From: Gammaproteobacteria bacterium UBA3498
GTDB taxonomy: Bacteria; Pseudomonadota; Gammaproteobacteria; Pseudomonadales; Pseudohongiellaceae
Reading direction: 5' to 3'
NCBI GenBank assembly: GCA_002377605.1
Contig: DFQD01000050.1
Location: 10,965-17,985 of the forward strand
Length of the DNA stretch: 7,021 bases
Shown: positions 1 through 6,046 of the stretch, piece after piece
Numbering within the stretch: the stretch's first letter is position 1
Layout of the letters: each line of letters opens with the position of its first letter
Position numbers and translations under genes: made by a program
The notes under the pieces: model-generated
What the model was told of the DNA's origin: nothing
What the model saw: the letters and a program-made list of their open reading frames with translations, nothing else
Database searches by the model: none

Positions 1-359
1 GAATCTCGTTGCTGATCTCCTGTTAAAGATTCAAGAAACTGAGCAGTGCCTGATTTGGCAATAGTTCCTAAATTAGAAATGACTTCATCGCGAGTCATAC
101 CGATACCATTGTCTGAAATTGTTATCGTTTTCTTTTTCTCGTTAAATTCTATCTGTACATTCAATTCAGAATCCTTTTCGTACAGATCTGACTTAGACAA
201 GGCCTCGAAACGCAATTTATCGGCTGCGTCTGAAGCATTGGAAATCAATTCCCGTAGAAATATCTCTTTATTACTGTAAAGAGAGTGGATCATTAAGTGC
301 AATAATTGTTTCGCTTCAGTTTCAAAGCCAAGGGTTTCTGAACCCGTACCGACAGTCAT
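1..359 (-). CDS. htpG: HtpG (Hsp90 family chaperone), N-terminal part, cut by window edge
   Basis: This is the start of the bacterial Hsp90, a cytosolic ATP-dependent dimeric chaperone that remodels client proteins, often with DnaK. Only codons 1-119 plus two bases are present; the family is usually about 630 residues, so the middle and C-terminal domains lie outside the window. The visible part is the GHKL ATPase domain. The helix FLRELISNASDAADKLR (residues 34-50) carries the catalytic Glu37 and the ATP/Mg-binding Asn41, and DNGIGM (83-88) carries the adenine-contacting Asp83. The segment GTIAKSGT (98-105) is the usual start of the ATP lid. The start codon at 357-359 is supported by GGAGA (minus strand, 367-371) 7 bases upstream and by alignment with the usual HtpG N-terminus. 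It follows the TonB operon on the same strand but is separated by a terminator and has its own heat-shock-type promoter candidate. Identification is very secure. Confidence 0.97.
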   Translation of the reverse strand, partial: MTVGTGSETLGFETEAKQLLHLMIHSLYSNKEIFLRELISNASDAADKLRFEALSKSDLYEKDSELNVQIEFNEKKKTITISDNGIGMTRDEVISNLGTIAKSGTAQFLESLTGDQQRD

Positions 360-382
360 TTCTGTATCTCCAAATTTAACTC

Positions 383-413
383 AAAAAAAAGCCTGACCAG
401 GAATTGGTCAAGC
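383..413 (-). terminator. Rho-independent terminator of the TonB operon
   Basis: Read on the minus strand, GCTTGACCA (413-405) pairs with TGGTCAGGC (399-391) around the 5-base loop ATTCC. This gives nine pairs, one of them G-U. A run of eight T follows directly (390-383). It lies 60 bases after the stop codon of the TPR gene and before htpG on the same strand, so it should stop operon transcripts before they reach htpG. On the plus strand only a short, broken T-rich tail follows the stem, so strong activity in that direction is less likely. Confidence 0.85.
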
Positions 414-418
414 TCTTT

Positions 419-448
419 TATTGGGCCATTTAGCGGATATTCAAGCGC
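419..448 (-). promoter_or_regulatory. Candidate sigma-32 (heat-shock) promoter of htpG
   Basis: On the minus strand GCGCTTGAAT (448-439) resembles the RpoH -35 consensus CTTGAAA. Twelve bases further on, GCCCAATA (426-419) partly matches the -10 consensus CCCCATnT. A spacing of 12-13 is within the range known for RpoH promoters. HtpG is a classical RpoH-regulon member, which supports the reading. The predicted transcription start, about 6-9 bases past the -10, falls near 410-413, at the first bases of the operon terminator stem. The -10 match is imperfect, so this is a candidate from sequence inspection only. Confidence 0.5.
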
Positions 449-472
449 TTAGCGCTAAAATTACCTGTAAAA

Positions 473-1834
473 TTAATCGATTAATGAAGGATAAGGGCGA
501 TAGAAATCTATTGCGTCAGCTTTTCTTTCTTCGATGATATTGAAACGTTCCTGGGTGCTACTTATAAAACTTATATAGTCGTTTGCACTCCTGCTCTCAT
601 TCTCATTTCCAGCGTCAGCAGAGTCTCTTGCTGCTTCTAAAGCCCCATCAAAGTCATCTAATTCTATCAAAGAGCGAGCAAGAAACAGTAAGGTATCAGC
701 ACGATTACTTAAATTACCTTTGTCGACAGCCATTTGAAAAGCATCGGCTGCTTCTTGGTAATTATGGAGCACATAATGTATATATCCATAAGTATCGTAG
801 CCGTCTCCAGATTCAGAGAGCTCAGCAACCTGACGTGCAGGCTCCAAAGCATTTTCGAAGTCAGATCCGATCAAATACATCTGGGTTAAACTAGTCAGAT
901 TTTCCTCGGTATTCTCGATAATCTCTTGCTCCAGTCCATCTACTAAGATCTTAGTTCCGCTAAGAGGAACATCTATTCCCCCCATAGACTGCCCCAAATT
1001 GAGGTAACGATTTTCATCGTCCAACATTCCTTTAAGGTAAGCTAGATTAAGGGAACGGATGCGTCGTTCTTCGTCATCGACACTGGCATACACTGCACTA
1101 AGATTCATCCAATCGGTTTGGTCGTCGAACAACACGACCATAGTTTTAGTAAGATCTAATGCACTCTCAAAATCTTCTAACTGAAAATGTAGTCCATTGA
1201 GGTACGCATAATCGTCTCGCTCCAAGACTTCACCACGATCTAATAACATTTCCATATAACTTACCCAGTAAGGCCTAGCCTGAGCGAGTTCATCCACCTG
1301 ATAATGTGCATAAGACAGGCCACGGAAAACGATATCGTCTTCTTCTAAAGAAACATCACGCCACAAGTCGTAGTATTGAATAGAATCGCGCCAGCGTTCT
1401 TCAGCAGCGGTTAATTGTCCAAGCGACTTCAAAGTCCTTAAGCGTGTATCTTCACGCAACTCTTCGATCGTTAGCAATTCTTCGAAGGTATTAATCGCTT
1501 CTGGATAGTTTTCAAGCGTTAGCCAATAGTTAGTGTAGAAATTGAGAAGTGTCTGCTTTTCAAAATCATTCATGCGATCCCAGCGACGCTCTCGCAGTTC
1601 ATCTAACTCTTCTTTAGCACGAGGCAAATCCGGCTCATCATCTTCATCTTCAGGGGTCATAAGTTCCTGAATCTCACTAATCGCTCGCATAACTTGTGGA
1701 CCTAATGTTCCAGCGGTACGTGCTGAAGGTGGTGCTCTCTGCTCCTCCCCCGCTAATACAACCTGCGACGATAATGGAGGTATTGCTAGTGCAGCAATAA
1801 TAAAACTGAGCTTGAGCTTATCTGCTACTATCAT
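473..1834 (-). CDS. Secreted TPR-repeat protein of the TonB2-type operon
   Basis: A 453-residue protein, probably periplasmic, encoded last in the operon. Residues 1-28 look like a Sec signal peptide: Lys6 and Lys8, a hydrophobic core, and a cleavage site after VLA at 28. The mature protein is strongly acidic, with a very acidic stretch near 61-69. From about 90 to 430 it is helical with degenerate TPR units; the clearest are around 98-122 (YWLTLENYPEAINTFEELL), 209-232 and 347-371 (YGYIHYVLHNYQEAADAFQ), then 380-403. TPR proteins with this gene position are known companions of TtpC-type TonB systems, but their exact role is not established; a scaffold for TonB or receptors is an inference. 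The start lies 2 bases after the tonB stop, with GAGGA inside the tonB end 9 bases upstream, so translation is probably coupled. No known enzymatic motif is visible. Confidence 0.88.
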   Translation of the reverse strand: MIVADKLKLSFIIAALAIPPLSSQVVLAGEEQRAPPSARTAGTLGPQVMRAISEIQELMTPEDEDDEPDLPRAKEELDELRERRWDRMNDFEKQTLLNFYTNYWLTLENYPEAINTFEELLTIEELREDTRLRTLKSLGQLTAAEERWRDSIQYYDLWRDVSLEEDDIVFRGLSYAHYQVDELAQARPYWVSYMEMLLDRGEVLERDDYAYLNGLHFQLEDFESALDLTKTMVVLFDDQTDWMNLSAVYASVDDEERRIRSLNLAYLKGMLDDENRYLNLGQSMGGIDVPLSGTKILVDGLEQEIIENTEENLTSLTQMYLIGSDFENALEPARQVAELSESGDGYDTYGYIHYVLHNYQEAADAFQMAVDKGNLSNRADTLLFLARSLIELDDFDGALEAARDSADAGNENESRSANDYISFISSTQERFNIIEERKADAIDFYRPYPSLID

Positions 1835-1836
1835 CT

Positions 1837-2454
1837 TTAATTGTCCTCAAGTTGATAGCGAAACAAATATTGTACGCCTGCAACTTCAACACCCTGGCCA
1901 TCAACAACTCGTGGTTGAAACTTAAATCGCGCTGCGGCACGAACCGAAGATCGATCGAATATATTAGGTGGCTCTGCATCTACCACAGCAATCGTGTCTT
2001 CAATTACATTGCCTAAACCATCGACGGTAAAACTAACCAGACACCAACCTTGAATACCGCGCTGGGCAGCTCGTGTTGGATATTGAGGAGCTATAGCTAC
2101 AAGAGGTAGATAATCGCCATCGGTGGCGGAAATAGACGCATTGGACAACTCTAATCCTGTGTCTATATCTATAGTTGCTCTTTCAATATTAAGAGAAGGT
2201 CCAGAGTCGAGAGTTTGCTCTCTTTCCTGGATATCTGGTTGTTCTTGTTGCAATTCTTCAATTGGTTCTGGTTTATCGATTTCTTCGATCACCTCCAATT
2301 CGATATCCGGCATGGTGGCATCCACAATCTTAACCACCGACACTCTTTCGTCAAATGCCTCACCCGTAGCAATTAGAAATTGCATGAAATAGAAAAGGCC
2401 AAGAGTAATGCCTGCAGCCATTCCCATTGAAATAACCCACCTGACAAATATCAT
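1837..2454 (-). CDS. tonB: TonB, short TonB2-type energy transducer
   Basis: A 205-residue TonB-family protein that spans the inner membrane once and carries energy from ExbB-ExbD to outer-membrane receptors. Residues about 7-29 form the N-terminal transmembrane anchor. Residues 30-115 are a short periplasmic linker that is mostly acidic, with only a small proline-containing patch (KPEPIEE, 61-67) instead of the long Pro-Lys/Pro-Glu rod of E. coli TonB (239 residues). The C-terminal TonB domain covers about 115-203, with the typical APQYPTRAAQRGIQGW segment (122-137) and a VRAAARFKFQPR segment (171-182). The anchor has Ser9 but Ala13 where the E. coli SxxxH motif would place His; this lack seems common among short TonBs of TtpC-type systems (family recollection). 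The start is 4 bases after the exbD stop, with GGAGG inside the exbD end. Confidence 0.95.
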   Translation of the reverse strand: MIFVRWVISMGMAAGITLGLFYFMQFLIATGEAFDERVSVVKIVDATMPDIELEVIEEIDKPEPIEELQQEQPDIQEREQTLDSGPSLNIERATIDIDTGLELSNASISATDGDYLPLVAIAPQYPTRAAQRGIQGWCLVSFTVDGLGNVIEDTIAVVDAEPPNIFDRSSVRAAARFKFQPRVVDGQGVEVAGVQYLFRYQLEDN

Positions 2455-2458
2455 CTAG

Positions 2459-2866
2459 TTAAGCCTCCGCTGAAATACTGACATCATCTATGTTTGCATC
2501 ACGTGCTGCCTCAAGTATTAGCATCACTTGTTCGTTATCCGCATTCTGATCTGCCTGAATGACTATTGCTGAGTTAGGCGCGTCAGCCAAGCGTAATTCG
2601 AAGCGAGAACGTATGAATCGAGGATCGATTTGGTCACCGTCAATCCAGATATCGCCTGAAGGTCCTATCGCAATAAGGATCAAGTCCCCAGAGGTATCTT
2701 CGACAGTAGACGCTTCAGGTTTAATAACTTCGATTCCTGCTTCTGTAACAAAAACGGACGTTACGATAAAAAAGATAAGTAGAATGAAGACCACATCGAG
2801 CATTGGAGTAAGATCAATTTCACCCGCTTCCTCTTGGTCCTTTTTTTTCATTAATCCTGATTTCAT
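2459..2866 (-). CDS. exbD: ExbD-family proton-channel subunit of the TonB motor
   Basis: A 135-residue ExbD/TolR protein. A short cytoplasmic N-terminus is followed by one membrane helix (about 23-41) and a periplasmic domain (about 43-135). The motif DLTPMLDVVFILLIFFIV (18-35) is diagnostic; Asp24 corresponds to the essential proton-carrying Asp25 of E. coli ExbD. Length is normal for the family. The ATG at 2864-2866 is preferred because AAGG lies 9 bases upstream; the in-frame Met6 has an AGGA only 3 bases away. It follows exbB after a 29-base gap, the widest in the operon. Codons 7-9 contain a run of eight A (plus strand T run 2841-2848), a possible slippage site, but the frame is intact. 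Confidence 0.96.
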   Translation of the reverse strand: MKSGLMKKKDQEEAGEIDLTPMLDVVFILLIFFIVTSVFVTEAGIEVIKPEASTVEDTSGDLILIAIGPSGDIWIDGDQIDPRFIRSRFELRLADAPNSAIVIQADQNADNEQVMLILEAARDANIDDVSISAEA

Positions 2867-2895
2867 TATTGTAAGCCTTCAACTCTTTTCGCTAA

Positions 2896-3429
2896 TTATT
2901 CTTGGGAAAGCGGTAAGTGGTCTTCGAGTAACTCTAAGTCGCGATCGACTTTTCCTTTCAGATAATTAAACGCAAAGATCCCAGAAATTGCACCTACCAT
3001 CCCAGCCATAGTTGGAATGGTTGCCTTCGATACTCCTCCAGCCATAGACTTAGCATCGCCACCACCACTTACTGCCATCACGAAAAACACTTCAATCATG
3101 CCGGTTACAGTGCCGATTAATCCGAGTAAAGGACAAATTGTTACTAATACCTCAATGATCGGAAGCGTGTTGCGGACATCTAATGATATTTTGGAAATCA
3201 TCATAGTACGAATCTGATGCGCGCTCCAAGACTTAGTGTCAGAGCGCGCGTTCCAGTCCGCCAAAGTATTTTTCACGTTTGTCTTATGTGTGGTGTTTAG
3301 ATACCAAATTCGCTCGAAAACTAATGACCATTTAACAAGCAACAAACCAGCTATAACGGTAAGTACTGGGCCACCCCTCTGCATGAAGGTACTAACAGCA
3401 TCTAGTATATCTAATAAGGCAAAGTACAT
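2896..3429 (-). CDS. exbB: ExbB-family motor subunit (short, ExbB2-type)
   Basis: A 177-residue MotA/TolQ/ExbB protein of the inner membrane, forming with ExbD the proton-driven motor for TonB. It is shorter than E. coli ExbB (244 residues) because it lacks the long periplasmic N-terminus, as is typical of TonB2-type ExbB. Three membrane helices are visible, at about 20-40, 92-118 and 135-157. The motif CPLLGLIGTVTGMIEVF (99-115) is the conserved family signature of the second helix, and GGVSKATIPTMAGMVGAISG (131-150) leads into the third. A ribosome site AAGGGG lies 6 bases before the ATG, in the 18-base gap after ttpC. It is paired with the upstream larger homologue, TtpC; the two resemble each other only in the C-terminal motor part. 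Confidence 0.96.
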   Translation of the reverse strand: MYFALLDILDAVSTFMQRGGPVLTVIAGLLLVKWSLVFERIWYLNTTHKTNVKNTLADWNARSDTKSWSAHQIRTMMISKISLDVRNTLPIIEVLVTICPLLGLIGTVTGMIEVFFVMAVSGGGDAKSMAGGVSKATIPTMAGMVGAISGIFAFNYLKGKVDRDLELLEDHLPLSQE

Positions 3430-3447
3430 GTCGTTCCCCTTCCGGTA

Positions 3448-4836
3448 TTAAGCTCGGTCATTCGCCAAGCGCTCTGCCTTTTGGGCAATCATGCCAGTCG
3501 CCTGTTCTTCCAGAATATGAATGATGTTGTCACTTCGACTCTTAACTACCGTATGCATAAAGATAGTAGGAATCGCAACGACAATACCCAATACAGTTGT
3601 CATTAGGGCTTGTGAAATACCACCCGCCATAATAGTTGGGTCACCGGCACCATATACCGTGATTTGCTGGAACACCTGGATCATACCGGTAACTGTACCT
3701 AAGAGACCGCCAAGTGGGGCGATCGTTGCGATCATCTTTATCAAGGTAAGCATACTTTCTAGAGCAGGAGTTTCCTGCAATATTGCTTCACCTAGCTTTA
3801 ACTCCAGTGTTTCAGTATCGGCTGATGGATTCGCTTCGGCGACCAATAGTACTCGACCCAATGGATTATTCTTAGTTGGCTTATCACGCTTAAGCTGCCC
3901 CCTCACCTTGACAGAAGTTAGAGAAAGCATTAACAAGCGTAAAAATGCTATTAATATACCGACGATACCAACGCCGATAATGATAAAACCTATCACACCC
4001 GAATTGTTTCGTACTTGCTCTTCTACAGTCGGGAAATTAACAAGGTTGGCCATTACCTGACCACCTACACCACCGGTAGGATCAATACCAACTCTAGTAA
4101 AACCATCCGAAGCCCCTTGCAGTGAAGAAGCGGTTGCCATGATAGATGCATCTGGCTGACGAGGCAGAACCTGCAAATGTCCTATATCGCCGGTATAACT
4201 AAGATATTCGCCATCAGAAACAGCTTGGAATGCGCCGACACGAACCACGCTGCGATTAGCAGTATCACCATTTGGCAATGTCACATCTGCACTAAAGGAA
4301 ACTACTTGACCAGATTCGGTTAACTCCTGATGCATAAAGAACCAGAAGCGTTCCATCTCTTCGACATTTAGCTGTTCGATAGTAGAACCGGCGCGTTCTA
4401 TAATTTCTTCTAGTTGCAAAGAGCGGCCAGTATATTGTGCACTAATCAAAGAGTTCTCAAAGTTACTTAAAAAGTCACCGGCAACACCCTGCAGGGTACC
4501 AAATAATTCGTTTAATGCACCCCGACGGTCTCGCAGTATTTCTCGTTTGTCTGCGATGATGATTTCATTTGCTTCGAATTGATCAGACAACTCGACCTGA
4601 GTCTGCTCTTCTGCTGTGATCCTCTGGTTAGTGGTATCTAGTATCTCTTGCTGGCGCGCAGCATTTGACTCAAAGTCCGACAAGCGAGCCTGATATTCTT
4701 CAGACTCTGCAACGCGGTCTTGTTCCACTAAATCTAAGAGATTAGACAATGATGTTGCCTGAGCTGCAATCTGACCGGAAGCAAAGGCAAATACTGCTGC
4801 CGCGAAAAAACTTGTAAATTTAGTTAAATTTCTCAT
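3448..4836 (-). CDS. ttpC: TtpC-type MotA/TolQ/ExbB protein with large periplasmic domain
   Basis: A 462-residue protein matching TtpC, the extra ExbB-like component required by TonB2 systems in Vibrio. Residues 1-26 look like a signal peptide (cleavage near AAQA). Residues about 30-110 are charged and Gln/Glu-rich, likely a coiled coil. A mixed periplasmic domain extends to about 275. Three membrane helices follow at about 280-303, 363-388 and 405-430; the second contains TIAPLGGLLGTVTGMIQVF (371-389), the MotA/TolQ/ExbB signature. Gly376 in this motif sits where the neighbouring ExbB has Leu. Its ATG overlaps the stop of the DUF3450 gene (ATGA), with GGAGG 7 bases upstream, so translation is coupled. 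Its exact mechanical contribution is not known; it is thought to join the ExbB-ExbD-TonB complex. Confidence 0.93.
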   Translation of the reverse strand: MRNLTKFTSFFAAAVFAFASGQIAAQATSLSNLLDLVEQDRVAESEEYQARLSDFESNAARQQEILDTTNQRITAEEQTQVELSDQFEANEIIIADKREILRDRRGALNELFGTLQGVAGDFLSNFENSLISAQYTGRSLQLEEIIERAGSTIEQLNVEEMERFWFFMHQELTESGQVVSFSADVTLPNGDTANRSVVRVGAFQAVSDGEYLSYTGDIGHLQVLPRQPDASIMATASSLQGASDGFTRVGIDPTGGVGGQVMANLVNFPTVEEQVRNNSGVIGFIIIGVGIVGILIAFLRLLMLSLTSVKVRGQLKRDKPTKNNPLGRVLLVAEANPSADTETLELKLGEAILQETPALESMLTLIKMIATIAPLGGLLGTVTGMIQVFQQITVYGAGDPTIMAGGISQALMTTVLGIVVAIPTIFMHTVVKSRSDNIIHILEEQATGMIAQKAERLANDRA

Positions 4837-5636
4837 TGTGCTGCCTCCGGAGCTAGTACTGGCAACTCAATAATGCGTGGAGCATCTAATTGCGATGCGA
4901 CGCGTATCGCACCTTGCACCTGAGTTCTATATTCAGCAGGATCCAATGCTACCCACTGCCTCCCTCTATTGTCCCAAGCTCCAGTCTCTTGACGGTCTGT
5001 GGTTTGATAGAGCAAAGAAACACGCCCGATACGCGCAATGTTTACATCGCGGTCTGTACCATTGATGTTAATCGTCTCTGGGTAGGTTTCAATTGTTCGG
5101 CCATAAGAGGTTTCGGTTTGATACATTACCAAGACCTGACGAAATTTCTCTGCGATAGATACATCGGGATTGTCAATAGCATCTCTAGCAAATTGTAATC
5201 GTGCCGCCCTTTCATCAACGTGGAACGGGTAATCGAGCTCGATAAATTGCTCAAGGCTGGAAAGCATTTTTTCCATGAGCAATGGTATGCCCTGAGTTAC
5301 CTCCTGAACGCTTGCAATCGACTCATCAAGGGTCGCTATTTGTTCTTCCTGAATCGAGATCTGTTTGCGGTAACCTGCATTCAGAACTAACAGTGACTCA
5401 AGGTTGTCATTTGCACGCTTGAATTCTTCAAATGCCTGGCTCCCGCTATTCTGGAGCCTAGTGATTTCCTCTTGCACAGCGGCAGATTCTTCATACTTCT
5501 GTGCTACTACATCCATTGCTTGATCAATAACGTCAGTATTGACCAGTATTTCCGCAGCTTGTGCTACTCCCAAAAAGCACGACATGACCACTATCAGAGT
5601 AGACATGCCCATCTGGGTAATTCGACGGTTATTCAT
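4833..5636 (-). CDS. DUF3450 periplasmic coiled-coil protein, first gene of TonB2-type operon
   Basis: A 267-residue protein of the DUF3450 family, which regularly precedes ttpC in TonB2 clusters; no biochemical function is established. Residues 1-27 form a probable signal peptide with an AQA cleavage site, so the mature protein should be periplasmic. Residues about 38-113 are a long charged helix with heptad-like spacing, likely a coiled coil. Recognisable family segments follow: LLMEKMLSSLEQFIELDYPF (119-138), the DVSIAEKFRQVLVMYQTE stretch (158-175), SYGRTIETY (177-185) and IGRVSLLYQT (203-212). The ATG at 5634-5636 has AGGA 6 bases upstream and gives a complete signal peptide; Met9 and Met11 would shorten it. 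The gene overlaps ttpC by 4 bases. A structural role beside the TtpC periplasmic domain is my inference. Confidence 0.92.
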   Translation of the reverse strand: MNNRRITQMGMSTLIVVMSCFLGVAQAAEILVNTDVIDQAMDVVAQKYEESAAVQEEITRLQNSGSQAFEEFKRANDNLESLLVLNAGYRKQISIQEEQIATLDESIASVQEVTQGIPLLMEKMLSSLEQFIELDYPFHVDERAARLQFARDAIDNPDVSIAEKFRQVLVMYQTETSYGRTIETYPETININGTDRDVNIARIGRVSLLYQTTDRQETGAWDNRGRQWVALDPAEYRTQVQGAIRVASQLDAPRIIELPVLAPEAAQ

Positions 5637-5646
5637 GTGCCATCCT

Positions 5647-5663
5647 ATTATTTTGTTAATAAT
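5647..5663. repeat. AT-rich palindrome just upstream of the DUF3450 ribosome site
   Basis: ATTATT (5647-5652) and AATAAT (5658-5663) are exact inverted copies around TTGTT. AT-rich dyads upstream of TonB operons are natural places to look for Fur binding, but this does not match the 19-base Fur consensus well (it lacks the GATAAT/ATTATC hexamer ends). It may simply be AT-rich leader sequence. It abuts the AGGA ribosome site (5643-5646). Confidence 0.2.
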
Positions 5664-5683
5664 TCCGGCCTACCTAGACACCG

Positions 5684-5700
5684 CGATAGAGGGTATATCG
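5684..5700. repeat. 17-base dyad in the operon leader, possible operator
   Basis: CGATA (5684-5688) and TATCG (5696-5700) are inverted copies separated by 7 bases (GAGGGTA). The size and symmetry suit a dimeric regulator site, and it lies 48-64 bases before the DUF3450 start. It is just downstream of the best promoter candidate, where a repressor could act. A five-base arm can arise by chance, so this is tentative. Confidence 0.25.
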
Positions 5701-5723
5701 TAGTTAGTTAGAGCCGAATAACT

Positions 5724-5752
5724 ATTTTTATTGTCCTTCTATTTCTTCACAA
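5724..5752 (-). promoter_or_regulatory. Weak sigma-70 promoter candidate for the TonB operon
   Basis: On the minus strand TTGTGA (5752-5747) matches the -35 consensus at 4 of 6 bases, and AAAAAT (5729-5724) matches the -10 at 4 of 6, with a 17-base spacer. Transcription would start near 5717, leaving a leader of about 80 bases. Some promoter is expected here because the operon is separated from sucD by 410 bases, but the match is modest and AT-rich DNA gives such hits easily. Confidence 0.25.
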
Positions 5753-5755
5753 CTA

Positions 5756-5806
5756 AAACTGCTCAAGTATTCCATGAGTGTTCAGATCGCTTGAGATCAG
5801 CAGTTT
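5756..5806 (-). terminator. Bulged long-stem hairpin, possible end of sucCD transcript
   Basis: On the minus strand AAACTG (5806-5801), an extra CTGAT, and CTCAAG (5795-5790) can pair with CTTGAG (5767-5762) and CAGTTT (5761-5756), giving twelve pairs with a 5-base bulge and a 22-base loop. The pairing ends in TTTT followed by AG. The position, just before the candidate operon promoter, would suit termination of sucCD. The stem is not GC-rich and the T run is short, so it may instead be a leader structure or a protein site. Confidence 0.35.
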
Positions 5807-5891
5807 CCCTAAAAAACACTGAACGACAGTCACTTTTCTACTCAATCTTAATCAAATCGAGAAGCTTAGTAACTACCGGCCCTACCTTAGC

Positions 5892-5917
5892 AATTGGGCG
5901 TGACCCATTTGCCAATT
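5892..5917. repeat. Nested inverted repeats downstream of sucD
   Basis: AATTGG (5892-5897) and CCAATT (5912-5917) are exact inverted copies. Inside them TGGG (5895-5898) and CCCA (5904-5907) form a competing smaller stem around CGTGA. The two pairings share bases and exclude each other. No T run follows on either strand, so it is not an intrinsic terminator. It could be a binding site, an RNA stability element or chance. Confidence 0.25.
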
Positions 5918-6046
5918 AGCCTCTGAAACTCGACTTTTTCCGCCGAATTCGCGGCTAAGCCTACCATACTACGTTGAGTTATTAGAACCTTTTGCTTATC
6001 AAAAATTCCACTAGAAAACAGCTGAATTCTCCAACAATAAAGGCGC

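Larger units (their letters stand above)
5637..6046. other. 410-base intergenic region between sucD and the TonB operon
   Basis: No convincing gene lies here. The short plus-strand reading frames have no recognisable protein family and no support from context. The region must hold the end of sucCD transcription and probably the operon promoter, since both flanking units are on the minus strand. It contains several inverted repeats, listed separately: a bulged 12-pair stem near 5756-5806, a dyad at 5684-5700, an AT-rich palindrome at 5647-5663 and nested repeats at 5892-5917. I see no tRNA, no known riboswitch and no clear Fur box. The stretch directly after sucD (about 5920-6046) shows no strong hairpin with a T run. 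Confidence 0.7.

Noticed and set aside
46..279. A plus-strand open frame opposite htpG.
   Set aside because: It is antisense to the conserved HtpG ATP-binding domain, whose protein match is unambiguous.
443..458. Repeated AGCGCT palindromes upstream of the htpG promoter candidate.
   Set aside because: Two adjacent short self-complementary hexamers with no recognised regulator; they partly overlap the -35 element and are too short to call.
3521..4060. A 179-codon plus-strand open frame opposite ttpC.
   Set aside because: It mirrors the membrane region of TtpC in another frame and has no family resemblance; an antisense shadow despite its length.
5562..5580. Possible lipoprotein signal at Cys20 of the DUF3450 protein.
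   Set aside because: The residues before the Cys (VMS) do not fit a lipobox, while the AQA site a few residues later fits signal peptidase I.
5811..5833. Possible sucCD terminator: ACTG/CAGT stem (5818-5821, 5827-5830) followed on the minus strand by six T.
   Set aside because: Only four pairs form before a mismatch, so the stem is too weak for a confident intrinsic terminator.
5731..5919. A 62-codon plus-strand open frame in the intergenic region.
   Set aside because: No good ribosome site or recognisable family, opposite strand to all neighbours, and it spans the hairpin region. Most likely chance.
5942..5957. GC-rich dyad near CCGCCGAATTCGCGGC as a terminator.
   Set aside because: A short CCGC/GCGG stem can form, but on the minus strand it is followed by A rather than T, so it does not look like an intrinsic terminator.
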